Assembly: GCA_027405735.1 (NCBI GenBank)
Contig: JAPEHQ010000014.1
Location: forward strand, 434,001-498,000
Origin: Mucor racemosus
Lineage: Eukaryota > Mucoromycota > Mucoromycetes > Mucorales > Mucoraceae
DNA: 64,000 bases
Direction of reading: 5' to 3'
Of the stretch, positions 1 through 13,534 are shown one piece after another. The number at the start of each line of letters is the position of its first letter. The stretch's first letter is position 1. The translations under genes and the position numbers were made by a program. The notes below the pieces were generated by a model, which searched no databases, was not told the DNA's origin, and was given only the letters and a program-made list of their open reading frames with translations.

Positions 1-617
1 TTCCATTCGTGATTGAGCTATCAGCTACAAATTTCTTGTTTGCTAAATTATGTATAGAAGCATTACTAGCACTCGCTTATTTGATTTTTGTATAGCTATA
101 CGAAATAAATTAACCCCTCATTCAAATAGATATAAAGACACATACACACAAACAGACCCACATCTATAGTTCCAAGATTTAGTGCAACACCTTGTCGGGA
201 ATTCTTGAATGTGGAGATAATATAAATATAGCTTTTTGGGTTCTCTATATTCTTTTTGGGATGTTATCTAATCCATTATATAATTTCATTTAGAGCCAAT
301 GAATGCATTGAGATTTCAGCTAAATTGAATTCAACATTTGTTTAAAAAAAAATTCGATGAGGAATTCCATTATTTCGTTGCGAAAAAAAAAAAAAAAAAA
401 AGAGTATCATATATAAACAAAAGATGATGATCTGAATTTATTATATTTTTATACTTCTGCCCACATGCTAAACTCTGACTCAGATCTATATATTCTACTG
501 TGATACAGTGACATTTAGACAATTAGAGTAAATAGTAGCAACAGAGTCTAAACTCTGTAATGTAAAATAGTTTTATTTAGGTTATATGTGTTATGTACAA
601 GATGTATTGTATGCGAT
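1..617. other. Intergenic, AT-rich, no gene seen
   Basis: No convincing coding frame. It holds an 18-base A run near 384-401 and otherwise low-complexity A/T sequence. The part next to 618 is the 3' side of the leftward G-patch gene. The gene that may lie to the left of the window is not visible. Confidence 0.5.
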
Positions 618-1331
618 TTACTCTTTCATATATCGTAAAATGGCAACCCTTCTCTTTGACTCGGCCTTTGATTGTTTCGCTATCTCTTTCCCAGGATCCT
701 TTTGGCTTTCAGCTAACATGCGTTGACGTTCAATGGCTCTTTTTTCAATCTCCCTGTACTTGTGAGTAACAAGTTTTTTGCCCGTGTCTTGATGACCAAT
801 ACCAAGTCGATCTTGCTTCAGTACGGTAGCAATTGGGTGTCGTCTTCCTTTACTATCTGGTCCCAAACCTTCTTCATATTGCCAACCTTGTGATTGCAGC
901 ATTTTGAATCCTACATTGCTTCCATTTAGAGTGAGAATATCAGGTGCTGGATACGATGCTTGGCTACTGACCATATGTGCTGTGCCTTGTATGTGTCGTT
1001 TGTAATCAGATTTGGAGATTATCATGTCACAACTCTCACACTTGATTGTTTCTTCTTTTGCTGTTAATGCTTGTTGTTCGAGTTCTAGTTCTTTTTCTTT
1101 TTGTTCTTTTATGATTGGTGGTGAAGTAGAGGAAGATGGTGATGAAATAATGCTGCGGTAGAATGAAGCTACTTGGTCTCCATCATTGTTTGATGATGAT
1201 GTTGTTGTTGTTGTTGCTAATTTTTGTTTTTTTGAAACGGACGAATCTGAAGCAACAAATTCAATAGGACGGCTGTATCTAGTTACAAACTTTCTCTTGG
1301 GTATAATATCTTTAGATTGCTGTTCAGACAT
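618..1331 (-). CDS. G-patch protein, GPANK1-like
   Basis: Single-exon gene of 237 aa. It has a zinc-finger-like C-x2-C...H-x5-H element in the middle (CESC, then H and H about 12 and 18 residues on) followed by a G-patch (VGFKMLQSQGW, GLGPDSKGRRHPI, DRLGIG) and a basic C-terminal tail. G-patch modules in this family bind nucleic acid or activate DEAH-box helicases. The same order of finger and G-patch occurs in animal GPANK1, but no ankyrin repeats are visible here. The start was set at MSEQQS; an in-frame ATG 17 codons upstream would add a hydrophobic stretch that is unlikely to be part of the protein. The N-terminal third is Ser/Thr/Asn-rich low complexity. Confidence 0.8.
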   Translation of the reverse strand: MSEQQSKDIIPKRKFVTRYSRPIEFVASDSSVSKKQKLATTTTTSSSNNDGDQVASFYRSIISSPSSSTSPPIIKEQKEKELELEQQALTAKEETIKCESCDMIISKSDYKRHIQGTAHMVSSQASYPAPDILTLNGSNVGFKMLQSQGWQYEEGLGPDSKGRRHPIATVLKQDRLGIGHQDTGKKLVTHKYREIEKRAIERQRMLAESQKDPGKEIAKQSKAESKRRVAILRYMKE

Positions 1332-2544
1332 CAACTTTGATTTTTTACATGTATCAAGAAAAAATATTTCAAGCAAACACAATATCCTGAGTCCTAAAAA
1401 AGAAAAATAACCGAGTCATTGAGCAATCCCCTATCACTTTCCATATAATATCGACGGACGAACGGAACAATAACCATAGTTGGTGTTTGATCCGACCAAG
1501 AAATTCTAAAATTTGAATTTAAAAACCACATGTCAACTTGTGTTTATTGTATCAAATAGTTATGTGAGACATTACATTACCATTGTGTATTTCAAAACTT
1601 TATTTTTATCGTCATTAATTTGAAATACTAACATCTGCATGAATTTCTAAACGGTATTTCTATGCTCAGAATAGACCTGGTTGACAAGAGGATTATCATA
1701 CATGTACTTTGGATGTAAATATTGTACACCATCTAAGGAAGTATATGTAGTAGTAAATACTATAAAAGATTATTGATCTGATAAAACTCTCATAATATAG
1801 CTTGTGTAATCTCAAGCTTCACGCAAACTATTAAATATTTCAACAACCAAATATTTATATCCTAATATTGGTAAACCCATATTAAGATATGTGGCATACT
1901 AGATAGTATGGTGATGGCAAGTGTGTATTATATCTAAACAAGCAGTTAAATGATAAACGTGTTCTTGTCATACGCCCTTCATTAATATATGACACATCAT
2001 GTCAATTAAATGAAACACAATCAAATGCAAAAATATATACCAAAACGATATTACAATAATTGGGATATTTATCTTATATTCTGAAAGGTATAACTTCAGC
2101 TTCTTCAAGTAGAGTATATAAATGAAACGTAATCAAAACAAGTTTGTATCTCACAGGGAAATTAAAAATATTTACATGATATTTACTACTTTAAAAAGCT
2201 TTTCCTTCTTTGAAAATAAAGCTTATTTATTATCCTCATATGCCTTATTATTTAATGAACAACAACAAAATTGCAAAACACTTAAACTTACTGGAGATTT
2301 CTCCATCAAATACAAAGTTTTGCTAATTTTTACTATTCGCCATAAGCTAAAATATACTGTAATGCATATATGTTAGAATTACTTCCATTATATATTGTAT
2401 ATACTTATACATTGAGCCAAACATCATTCAAAGAAAATTCAATTTCGAACCACAAGTTCTATTTTTTATTATATAGATATGGTTATTAATAAATAATAAC
2501 TGTCCTAAAATATAAAGGCTAACATGAATATATCAGTGAAGTAG
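1332..2544. other. Intergenic, no gene seen
   Basis: The part nearest 1331 must contain the promoter of the leftward G-patch gene. The remainder is A/T-rich with stop codons in all frames; the 84-aa frame at 2122-2376 has low-complexity Phe/Lys/Asn composition and no recognisable motif. Confidence 0.4.
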
Positions 2545-3595
2545 CCTAAAATTGATTGTAACATTTCAACTTCATTATTTAAGTATTGGGGTTTTGTATT
2601 CAAATGATAGATTCAGTTGAAATCTACTTTGCATTTTTTGTTTTAACGAAAAATATTGATTTTTCATGGATAAAATCAACATCATAATTCACATTACTGC
2701 TTACAGCCTATAATAACTGGGTTTCAAAATCTATTCGACAAATCGACCAGAAAATGATCAAAAAAACCAAAATCGCTTCATGGCTCATGAACGGCAAAGT
2801 AAGTTGAAAGAGCATATTAAATGTTTTTTGTACAGTTTTAAATTTTACATCCATTGAAATAAAATTCAAATAAATGTCTCACATTAAATTTTACGTAAAA
2901 TGTAATTGAAGTTTTGGAGGTTTTTTGGAGATACACATCACGTTTTTTAAGTATCTTTTAAATATAATTAATGGAGATAATGCACAGCAAAATTATCTAT
3001 CGATCGAGCTATTGTTAGCCCGGCTATCTGCATTTTTTGTAGAGAAAACAAGATTTCTGTTAAATTTTTTTAAAATTCAGAATTTGGGATGAGGGTATAT
3101 AAGGGAAAAATTGAAGCTAGGAACGAAAATATTTCTTTGGACACATTTTTTAGGATATCTCCACGAAAAATCAATATTTTCAAAAGAACTAATTTGCATC
3201 CAATAGAGCTCAACAAGCTCTATAACATAAATGCAAAAAACAATACTGCTCAATACAACGAATACTTTGTAACTTACTACAAAAAGGTCTAAAAAATGAG
3301 ATTTTAAAAAAAGTGCCCAGAATTTTTTTGTATAAAAGTATGTTATAGAGCTCCTTAAAACAAGTAAGTTTTATTATTAAAAAGTGTTAGTATAGCTTAA
3401 TAATTTGTAGAGATATGAAGACTCAAAGTTTTTGATTTGTAGCAATGAAATACCAGTAAAAATCTGAAACATTAGCACTAAAAAAATTATTCCTCCTGCT
3501 AGAAGCAGGATATTTTTGGAAACGCGTTTTTGAATTAAAGTTGAACATCTCAGGTACACCGGCATATAATTTTATTGTATTGTTATTTAGTAAAA
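2545..3595 (+). repeat. Dispersed repeat P, copy 1
   Basis: About 1.05 kb that matches the reverse complement of roughly 42622-43660 at about 80 percent identity by eye. Blocks that match include the segment with CGACCAGAAAATGATCAAAA (2745-2764), GTATGTTATAGA (around 3340) and GATATGAAGACTCAAAG (3413-3429). It has no convincing coding frame. Class unknown; perhaps a decayed non-autonomous element. The boundaries are approximate. Confidence 0.7.
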
Positions 3596-4226
3596 AAAAT
3601 GTTGCAAAGGGATGAAAAGCCGGACTCAGTTTTTATGAAAAAAGCAGCTATAGCAGCGAGTTTTACGCGTTTTTTTTAGTCTTTCGGGAGATATAAAATG
3701 AATTTAATAATAGGTATCAGAATGTGACCAATTCATATGTATTTTAAAGTATCTAGGGCATATATATCCGAGAAATTGCACAGTATGAGTCTATATAGTT
3801 GTAAAAAGGGGTGCAGGTTTCATAATTATTGTTCAAGAAAATTTATACAAATAGGGAAAAAAAAGTCCAGGATTTGAATTAAAACAACCAAAATCAATTC
3901 GTAGAAACTGACATCTGGAATATCACTGGGTTTTACCAGCACCTACATATACATGTAATTTTGAGCTTATTTGGGTTAATATTGGTTGAAAACCCCCGGT
4001 TTTCATATCGACTGGTTAATGAAGAAATCAACAACTGAAGATAGCACTATTCAATGTCCATCATATTTAGAAAGTTTTCCAGATTAAAATTATGTTTAGG
4101 GCTCAGAAAAAACTGCATGAATTTATTATGTATACATGCAATAAAAAGATTTGTAGCATCAAAAAAGATAAATAAATAATTTAATAATCTAGAAATGTGT
4201 GCATATGGTATAAATAGTAAAATGCT
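3596..4226. other. Intergenic, no gene seen
   Basis: AT-rich sequence between repeat P and the 3' end of the TMBIM-like gene. No open frame of note. Confidence 0.4.
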
Positions 4227-5304
4227 TTAAAATCTACTTTCTCCTGGGTATAAAATATCTGGAAATACATCCATATTATCCGTGAGTTCACAAAAATGAT
4301 GAATAAATCTTATAGGATAGACGAGATCTACAAACAAATAAATATTTGCCAGCAAATAGTCATCTTTTGTCATAATTCTCATAATATAGTACAATTCTAA
4401 AATGATATAAATACAAATAAAACTGGCTGCAGTAATTGGGAACAGTATTTCCAGTGGATCCATATCGTAAATATTTCTTAACCATAGAGAGCTAAGACAA
4501 ACAGCACCCAAACTACACACGCTATAAAAAAAAACATTTAAGTATAGGGGGGGGGGGTTTCTTGATAAGCAAACTTACAATGGGAAGGCTCCACGAAAAG
4601 GAAACCTTTTCTGAAATGTATACAAAAGTGAACACGATAATCCATATATAGTCATTATGATGACTGAAATTCCTTCTTTGTAGAGTAACTTTGAAACTGC
4701 AAAAAAAAAGAATGATGTAAGCTTTTCCCCTGTGTGTAATCACCACATTTAATTTCAGGTCGTACCTAGATTTGATACAACTATTGTGATGAATAATGTA
4801 TAGATACAGAGTAAAATTGTTCTTGTAGATACAGATAGATGAAAATATTGATTGTACAGTTGCCAAATAATGATTAAAGATAATATAAATGTCGGTACGA
4901 CCGGAATATACCAGGCATAAGTACTGAATAAAATTAGATGTAAATCATCTTGATACTCTACTGTGCATTTAGTTGGAATTTACCTATTCTTAAGCCACTC
5001 AAATAAGGGACAAATTTGAACAATAAAAAATATCATCATGGATAGTAATATAAATTGTAAGGTTGTTATAGTGATAACCTTTCTAACAAATGCTGGATTA
5101 TGTGTACTTATTCAGTAAAAAAAAATGTTTATTCAAACAAAAAAAGTACAACTCACCTTGTTGTTGGATGTTATTTGACCGATATACTGAAATACCAAAA
5201 ATATCTTGGTCAAGATGTCCAGAGCCATATCGTTGAAGTGGATCTGGTGGAATAGCTATTGGATAATGTCTATTGTTTATTGAATTATAGTTGATATTAT
5301 TCAT
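4227..5304 (-). CDS. TMBIM/Bax-inhibitor-1-like (Lifeguard) membrane protein
   Basis: Five exons, 5157-5304, 4984-5092, 4766-4923, 4579-4696 and 4227-4521, give a 275-aa product with all junctions in frame. A hydrophilic N-terminal 49 residues is followed by AFVRKVITITTLQF, which matches the conserved start of the TMBIM core, then about seven hydrophobic segments. The C-terminal NIYLFVDLVYPIRFIHHF matches the last helix region of the family. Such proteins sit in ER, Golgi or vacuole membranes and act as Ca2+ leak channels and cell-death modulators. The first intron uses the acceptor at 5093, because the nearer AG at 5107 breaks the frame. The last intron holds a run of G. The gene is divergent from the Rax1-like gene. 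Confidence 0.8.
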
Positions 5305-5669
5305 TCGTTTCTATAGTAACAAAGTGAAATTGTATATTGTTTGTTATTGTATTCAATCATAAAGGTAAAAACAAAAAAGAGAGGGAAAGGATAGCACAAT
5401 AATTTTCAATATAAATATATAATGAATGGTGTAATCTTGACATTTGATACTCCGTAGAAGAAAGGGGATGCACAAAACGCATCAAAACGATATTGTATCA
5501 TCTCCTACTACACCTAATGTTTATGTTGTCAGCCAATCAACTAATCATTCATGTAATCGAAGCCTCCTTTTTTTCTTGATTCTTGATTCTTGATTCATGG
5601 TTTAAAAAATCCATTTATATCTTTATCTTTTTCTCCCTCTCTCTTTTTCTTTTGGATAAAATTAGAAGG
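5305..5669. promoter_or_regulatory. Shared divergent promoter region (TMBIM / Rax1-like)
   Basis: 365 bp between two divergent start codons. It holds pyrimidine-rich stretches next to the rightward gene (5566-5655) and A-rich sequence next to the leftward gene. No specific factor site is claimed. An in-frame ATG for the rightward gene lies at 5583 but would place a Leu/Phe-rich stretch before the conserved start. Confidence 0.4.
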
Positions 5670-6890
5670 ATGGTAACAGAATCTAATTTGAATGAGAATG
5701 ATACCATTCATCCACTTTCTCGAGTTGCCAATTCAAAAATTGCATCTGTATTAGATCAATTACCAACATTAGATGATGTATTACATCGACACAGTCAACC
5801 GCCGGTTTGCCTTTACAATTACTATATAGTACTTCGAGATAGATTAGAATTGGAGATTCTATTAGATTTTTGGTTAGACGTAGCTCAAGCAGACATACTG
5901 TATAAAAGATATATTAAATATGCAACAAAGAGAGCAAGCACAAAATTCTCTCCAAAACAGCAGCATTATCAACTGCCTAAACCATCTATATCATCTAGTA
6001 TTCAAGATTATCATCAGCGCCAAAGCAACAATTCCAACAACAACAACGCAAATGATGTCTTGACACACATGCTATTATTACATCCCCGAGCATCGTTAGC
6101 AACTACCATGTATTCCACTACCACAAATGGTAGCCAACCAAAGAAACCACCCCCAACACAAACAGAGCTGATTGAAGCCATTGAGCGTATATATCTTCGA
6201 TACATTGTCCCTAGTGCAGAAAAAGAGATTATTCAATTACCTGCATCTATCAAAGAAAGCATCGGACATCATTTTTATGACAGTGAGAAGCCTTCAAGCA
6301 ATATACATCCTGAAAATCCGATTATTTATGCACAAGCAAAAGAATATGTGCATCAATTACTTGAATCGACTTTTCCTCTCTTTCTGCGCTATAAGGTATT
6401 TATGAATTTAACTCTACCTCAGCAAATAGGAAGATTAGCATGTGGTCTCGTTCTTTTGCTCGTTGGATTTTCGTTGGAATTCTCCTTGATATTCTTGAAT
6501 ATTCATCCCTGGCAAAAGAGATTATGGGTAATTTTTAAATCTTTCCCCTCCCTCTTTCAACAACATCTAATAAACTCCTTGATTTCTAGGGTATATTGCC
6601 TATTATTTTGGGTATATTTTGTGTGGTTACATCGATAACCGGCATCGATCCTGTATGGGTGCTTGGGTTTAATCTGAGGTAAGTAATGCGAGAAAGGGTC
6701 TTTTTTTTTTTTTTTTGTATTTATTAACACTATTGATAGTGAAACTGTTCCATTTCAATTCAATCATATCGTTCATCAAAGAGTCAAGGTCATTTTAAGA
6801 AAGAGATCAATGATAGTTTCAGCAATTATACTCTTTATCACCCTCATTTTTATGATCTTCTTTTGTGCTGTTGCTGGAAAACGACTCTAA
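5670..6890 (+). CDS. RGS-domain membrane protein, Rax1-like
   Basis: Three exons (5670-6527, 6590-6678, 6740-6890) encode 365 aa. The N-terminal part (about residues 22-235) is an RGS-type fold with LPTLDDVLHRHSQPPVCLYN, LEILLDFWLDV and YLRYIVPSAEKEI, interrupted by an Asn/Ser-rich insertion (about residues 110-165). Three hydrophobic segments follow at the C-terminus. RGS plus C-terminal membrane helices is the layout of yeast Rax1, which marks bud sites and cell poles with Rax2. Start chosen at MVTESN. The stop lies 190 bp from the stop of the convergent UPF0658 gene. The role in a filamentous fungus is inference. Confidence 0.75.
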
Positions 6891-7079
6891 AATAATTATA
6901 AAACAATACTGTACTATATAAAAAGCAAAATATATAATAATTTTACATACACTAATTGTAATTTTTTAATAATAAATCAATGCATTTTTCTTCATGCCAA
7001 TACAAAAAGAAAAGGAGAGAGGGGTTGTTGTTGTTGTTGTTTAGTGTTTAATATATTTTTTATACATTTTAAATACAGG

Positions 7080-8625
<1,546 letters not shown>

Positions 8626-8934
8626 TTTGCTATTGTATATTCAAAAGAAAAACAAATGAGAGGAAAAGAAGATGAAATATAAAATAGGAGGTACAAGCTT
8701 TTTTTAATATATATAAGATTTGATTTATTTAAAAATAGGAGAAAATGGGGCCACTTCTTTTTTGTTTTTTGTTTTTTTTTTTGTTTTTGTTTTTTATCAT
8801 GATTTTGTATTTCCATTTAAGCAAGCAAGCAAGCAAAAGGGGGCGATTGAGCAGGAAGAAAATAACTATTGCTTTTTTTTATGATTTGTTTTTCTGTGAA
8901 AATATGAGTATACTGATGTTGTTTGTTGTTAAAC

Positions 8935-10708
8935 TTAGATGAATTGTAATCTTTCTTCATAATAATGAATCAACTAAAAAAAAAGAAGGTTAGAATAGAT
9001 GCTATATAAATCAGTGAATAAACATACTTTTTCTGGAATCATTTCATGAGCTTCCTTCATGGGATGAATTGTTCTTTCTCCATTATTCCATTCAAGATAG
9101 GTAAATCTTACTTTGCTATCAATTGGAGATGCTTGAACACAAACTCTTTTTACATCAACATCCCATTCAGTCTTCTTATTTGGCCAATGAACAGGGAATT
9201 GATATCCTAATTTAACCATGTAATCAGGAATATGTTCCATATTCTTTTTGAATTTTTTGAATGATGGTGATTCTGTGACACCAGTAGAAGCAGTTCTCTT
9301 TCTTTTACTGACAGGTGGGAGATCAATAGGAGCAGAAGCAGAAGTAGTATTGTTATCTTCCATATTGGTGGCATTGGTTTTAGAAGAAGAAGATGATGAA
9401 GTAGAGGGTTCTTCAGCTTTAACCTTATTTGATGATGATGATGATGAGGATGAGGATGGTTTTCTTGTTGTTGTTTGGGATGCTGTTGATTTCTTTTTTG
9501 ACTCTGATGGATCATACTCTTCATCATCATCATCATCATCGTTGTCTACAATTTCTTGTCCTTGTTCTTGAATAATTGGCTTTAATTCTTCTTTTGCTAC
9601 ATAAGGAACATTATCAGGTCTCTTTTCTTTACATGTAGCCCAATAAGCGGCACACAATTCAGGGACATCATCATGCATTGTAACAGCATTTTCAGTTGTA
9701 TTATCGGATGAAGGATAACCAATCCATTTGACAGTATATTTAACAACTTTGCCCTGTATAAAAATAATGTATTAATAACAAAAATTTGATGTAACTGCTT
9801 GTATTTTCTTGTTTTACCTTGAATGTACGATGGCCAACAATTTTTTCAACTTCATATTCAGGCATTTCCTCCTCCTCTTCCTCCTCCTCATCGTCATCTT
9901 GTACTATGGGTTGTACCTTGACGGGTTTGGCTTTGCTTTTAGCTTGTCTACCATTAGTCTTGCGAGTTGGTTGTTTGGCAGACTTTTTCTTCTTGTCAAT
10001 TGGTTTATCAGTGTCAATATCCATATCCTCAACAGCATCAGTATTGCCATTAAGAGTAGTAGATTCTGTATCAGCATCTTGGTCATTTTGGTTTTGCTGT
10101 ACGTTAGCATCCTCAACTTGCATATCGTCACTGATATTTAATTTATCCTCCTGGATTTCCTTTTCTTGATCTTTAAGGATTGATTGTTCTTGAAGAGGAG
10201 CATTTTCATTCTTTTCATCTTGTTTATCAAGTGCCTTTTCTTCTTCTTTAGTTGAAGTAGTAACTACATCTTGTTTATCAGTAGTTTTATTGTCATCAAC
10301 GGCGGCGGCGGCGGCAGTATTATTGGTTTCACCAACATCAACAGCAGTAGTAGTAGCAACAGGCGTGATAGGTGGTACAACATTTTTTTCCTCTTTCTCA
10401 AGCGTTTCATCATCAATAGCAACATCTTTTGAGGCATCGAAATCAATCAAATTAGATAATTCGTCAAAAGAATTCTTTTCCGATGGCTGCAATTCAGATG
10501 TGGTCTCAACAATTGAAGAAGATTTTTCCTCAACAACAACAGCAGCAGCAGCAGAAGAATCAACTACGGCTGAAATTTTTACTTCTTCCTCCACCAAAGA
10601 TACCTCCTCCACCAGAGCATTTTCATCAACATCTTGCTTTTTATCTATCAAATCATTTGTAGAAACAATTTGATCTTTTTGTTGTTGCTGTTGGTCAACA
10701 GAATCCAT
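8935..10708 (-). CDS. HP1-like protein with chromo and chromo-shadow domains
   Basis: Three exons (9818-10708, 9028-9753, 8935-8973) encode 551 aa. The first 280 residues are an acidic Glu/Asp/Val/Thr-rich extension with a basic patch near 240-260. The chromodomain follows at about 284-340 (EYEVEKIVGHRTFK joined across the intron to GKVVKYTVKWIGY), and all three aromatic-cage positions (Y, W, Y) are kept. After a Ser/Asp-rich linker the chromo-shadow domain spans about 470-551 (VRFTYLEWNNGERTIHP, ending IHYYEERLQFI). HP1 proteins read methylated H3K9 in heterochromatin and dimerise by the shadow domain. The N-terminal extension is unusually long for the family. The 13-codon last exon is needed to finish the shadow domain. 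Confidence 0.85.
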
Positions 10709-10919
10709 TTTATTTTATTTTTGATATAGTGATAATGATGGAAAGAAAATAAAAGATGAAAATATTTGAAAAACGCGTTCTTTTTTCGATATCTAGAACC
10801 ATAGTAGTAACAAGCCCGCAACCGAACATTGTATCACCTTGTTTGTTTGTTGGCTATGTTTTACAAGTCCTTTCTCTCTCCTTATTCTACTACTCATCAA
10901 TCACACCACCACCCAAATA
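10709..10919. promoter_or_regulatory. Divergent promoter region (HP1-like / TMEM19-like)
   Basis: 211 bp separate the divergent start codons. Pyrimidine-rich sequence (10868-10890) precedes the rightward ATG and A-rich sequence precedes the leftward one. An upstream in-frame ATG at 10839 would add 27 hydrophobic residues to the rightward protein. Confidence 0.4.
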
Positions 10920-11965
10920 ATGAGTAATTTTGTATTTGCAACATGTCTATCTACGTTGATGGTGATTCATTCTAGGCGCAAAAAGTCTCTCAGTGTAGAT
11001 GGTTCCATTGCTGCATTTATATTAGGTCTGGCAACATTTTCTTCTGATCTTTGGATATTTACTGTCATCTTGTTGGCATTCTTTTTGAGTAGCAGCAAAT
11101 TAACAAAGTTCAAAGCAAATAGAAAGCGTGTTTTAGAAGCTGAATATGAGATTTCAAGTGAAAGAAATTGGGTACAAGTTGCCTGTAATGGATTAGCTGG
11201 TGGTATTGCTGTTATTCTGTTTCAAATTTTATGCGAAAAAGACAAAGGTTATGCATGTTATGATCAAGCCCGTTGGAGTACATTATTATTATGGGCATAC
11301 ATTGGGTAAGCATCTGTCAAAAGGTATGGTATATCATGGTAACTGATAAATTTCTGAATTTTATAGACATTATGGTTGTTGTGCTGGAGATACTGTAATG
11401 CAATTTTAGTGCCTTTTAATTTGAAAATGCTAATCTTTTTATTTTTTTTTTACAATTTGCATATATTTAGTGGGCTAGTGAATTGGGTATCTTGAATAAA
11501 GATTGGCCCATCTTGATTACTCGATTCAAAAAAGTGCCTCCTGGAACAAATGGTGGTGTTTCTGGTTTGGGATTAGCTGCTTCATTAGCTGGTGGTGCAT
11601 TTGTAGGACTAGCTGGTTCATTAACACTTTGGTTTGAACAATCATGTCATGGATTTGCATGGGAATTGATTGTTTTGGGTTCATTTGCTGGTTTAGGTGG
11701 TTCATTGGTAAGAATAAAATAGATCAAAAATTCCCATTATACTGAATACATACAACAGGTCGATTCTTTATTGGGAGCAACTGTTCAACAGAGTTTATAT
11801 TCAGAAGATCAAAAGAAAATCGTACCTGAATTGAAACAAGGAGAAAATATCAAAATCATTAGCGGTATACCCATCTTGGATAATCATCAAGTCAATATTT
11901 TATCATCATTTATTACTACATCCATTTGTGCATTAGCAGCGTTATATCTTTATCCAACTGCTTAA
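10920..11965 (+). CDS. TMEM19-like DUF92 integral membrane protein
   Basis: Four exons (10920-11305, 11367-11394, 11471-11707, 11759-11965) give 285 aa. Exon 2 has only 28 nt. The family signature is spread over exon joins: CCAGDTWASELG, then GTNGGVSGLGLAASLAGG, then GGSLVDSLLGATVQ. About six hydrophobic segments are present. DUF92 proteins include animal TMEM19 and plant VTE6 (a phytyl-phosphate kinase), so an isoprenoid-phosphate role is possible but not shown. The ATG at 10920 was preferred to the in-frame one at 10839. Its stop lies 61 bp from the stop of the convergent proteasome gene. Confidence 0.8.
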
Positions 11966-12026
11966 AAAATTAAACATTGTATACACTTTTTTTGGTTTGT
12001 TTTATTTATATCATGTAAATGCAAAT

Positions 12027-12980
12027 TTATTGAGTTGCGGTCTCGGCAGCAGCAGTAGCAGGAGTGGCATTTGCACCAACGTTTTGTTCTTTCAATAAAG
12101 TTTCAATTTCTTCAGGTTGATAAAGTTCATATTTAAGCTTTTCATCAACAATTTTAATAGTAGCGAATTCCACTTTATACAAAATAATAATAATTAATAA
12201 ACCTATGCCCATTTCCATAACACAGAAACTTACATTTTTCACTTGACAATGTTGTACTATCCATAGTCTTACTCAAAACCTTGATAGCTAATGCCTTTGC
12301 TTCTTCCAGTGTCATTTCTTCCTTATGATCTTGCTTTAAAATACTTTGTGCAGTAGCATTATTACCACCAATACAGGTAGCCTTCCAACCACCATAATTA
12401 CCAGAGGGATCAGAATGATAGAGTTGGAAACCATGATGTTCATCATAACCAGCAAAAATAAATGAAACACCAAAAGGACGTAAACCACCATATTGAGTAT
12501 AACCTTGCTTTAAATCACATAAATTTTGAACAAGTTGCTCAACTGGAATTTCTTCATTGTAAGCAAACAAGTAACGTTGTGCACTGGCTCTAGTCCAATT
12601 AATCAAGATGTTGGCATCAGCTTCAATACCTGCAACACCACAAATAATATTGCTGTAATAAGAGCGATATGTTAATAAAGCCCAATAAAAGGTACACCCA
12701 TTCTACAATACTCACTCGTTCAATTTGAAAATCTTTTCAGATGATGCAGACTTTTCCAAAAGTTTAGAAGTAACCTTTTTTTCTGCTGCAATGACAACAC
12801 CATCTTTAGCAAGAATGCCGAGAGCAATACCTGCGTGAGAGATAGCTTCCATAGCATATTCAACTTGGTATAAACGACCTATACTAAAAATTTAATGCTG
12901 ATTTCTCTATCGGTCCTCTGTATTTTTGGCAAACCTTCGGGTGAAAAGATGGTGGTTCTTGAATCGTATCTTCTAGCCAT
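12027..12980 (-). CDS. PRE9: 20S proteasome subunit alpha-3 (PSMA4/Pre9)
   Basis: Four exons (12935-12980, 12716-12878, 12234-12652, 12027-12172) encode 257 aa. The N-terminus [20 protein letters not shown] is the conserved alpha-subunit gate and H0-helix start. [15 protein letters not shown] and [16 protein letters not shown] are typical of alpha-3 orthologs. There is no N-terminal catalytic Thr, as expected for alpha subunits. The protein forms part of the outer ring of the 20S core. The C-terminal tail is short and Ala/Thr-rich, where animal PSMA4 has a Lys/Glu-rich tail. Confidence 0.92.
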
Positions 12981-13408
12981 TATTGTATTTTATTAAATTT
13001 ATAAAGAAAAACGTAAGATAGGGAAAGATGTTAATGCCCTTTCAAAAAATAAAGTGTGTTTCTTTCGCGCTGGCGCGTCTACTTGGTACGTAATTGGGTC
13101 AACTCGACGTCACCCCCCTATATTCATTGGCATAACAACTCATAAAGAGTGTATGTGTACATTGCGGCTGATAAATTTTGTCTGTTCTGAAAAAATAAAT
13201 TGCGGTTATCTAAAAATTAATGTCGGTCATCTAAAAATTAATGTCGGTCATCTAAAAATAAATGGCGCTACCAAGAGAATGATTGGCCATTTGTTAGCAA
13301 ATGGTTGTTGTTTTCGAAATTCTATTTTGTCTCTTAAAAAATTCAATTTGTCGGTTTCATTGCAAGCTTGTTATATACATATAAGCGAATGTTTATTGAA
13401 GCAGCTAA
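12981..13408. other. Intergenic upstream of the proteasome gene
   Basis: Promoter side of the leftward alpha-3 gene. It contains a short GC-rich palindromic patch (TCGCGCTGGCGCGTC, about 13065-13079). The 127-aa frame at 13054-13437 arises partly from the 21-bp tandem repeat listed separately and has no family resemblance. Confidence 0.4.
13204..13266 (+). repeat. Three tandem copies of a 21-bp unit
   Basis: The unit GGTCATCTAAAAATTAATGTC is repeated at 13204-13224, 13225-13245 and 13246-13266, with one change in the first copy and two or three in the third. Since 21 is a multiple of three it keeps a reading frame open. Confidence 0.85.
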
Positions 13409-13534
13409 TTAGAAGTTTGTTTTGTTATAGCAATTGATGATTTGGTACTTAGAGTGTCTACAGAATCCATGGAGATCACTGAGGCGTACATTGTTACATG
13501 CATCTGCAATTCTTTGCGACAGATTTTCTTCATT
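13409..13534 (-). pseudogene. C-terminal remnant of an IS630/Tc1-mariner transposase
   Basis: The translation NEENLSQRIADACNNV, followed by LHGFCRHSKYQI and NCYNKTNF, aligns with the C-terminal end of the transposase at 62196-63497 (TETLTTRITDACNDILYSDL, then ARYSVKKFV). No catalytic region is present, so this is a 3' fragment. Its tail probably shows what the natural C-terminus of the family looks like, which the copy at 62 kb has lost. Confidence 0.6.

Noticed and set aside
1186..1410. 74-aa frame on the plus strand
   Set aside because: Antisense shadow of the G-patch gene, formed by its Ser/Thr codon repeats.
9207..9571. Overlapping His/Leu-rich and acidic frames
   Set aside because: Shadows of the Asp/Ser-repeat region of the HP1-like gene.
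13200..13270. CRISPR-like array
   Set aside because: Only three directly adjacent 21-bp units with no spacers; a simple tandem repeat.
13054..13437. 127-aa frame on the plus strand
   Set aside because: Partly created by the 21-bp tandem repeat; no promoter, intron or family evidence.
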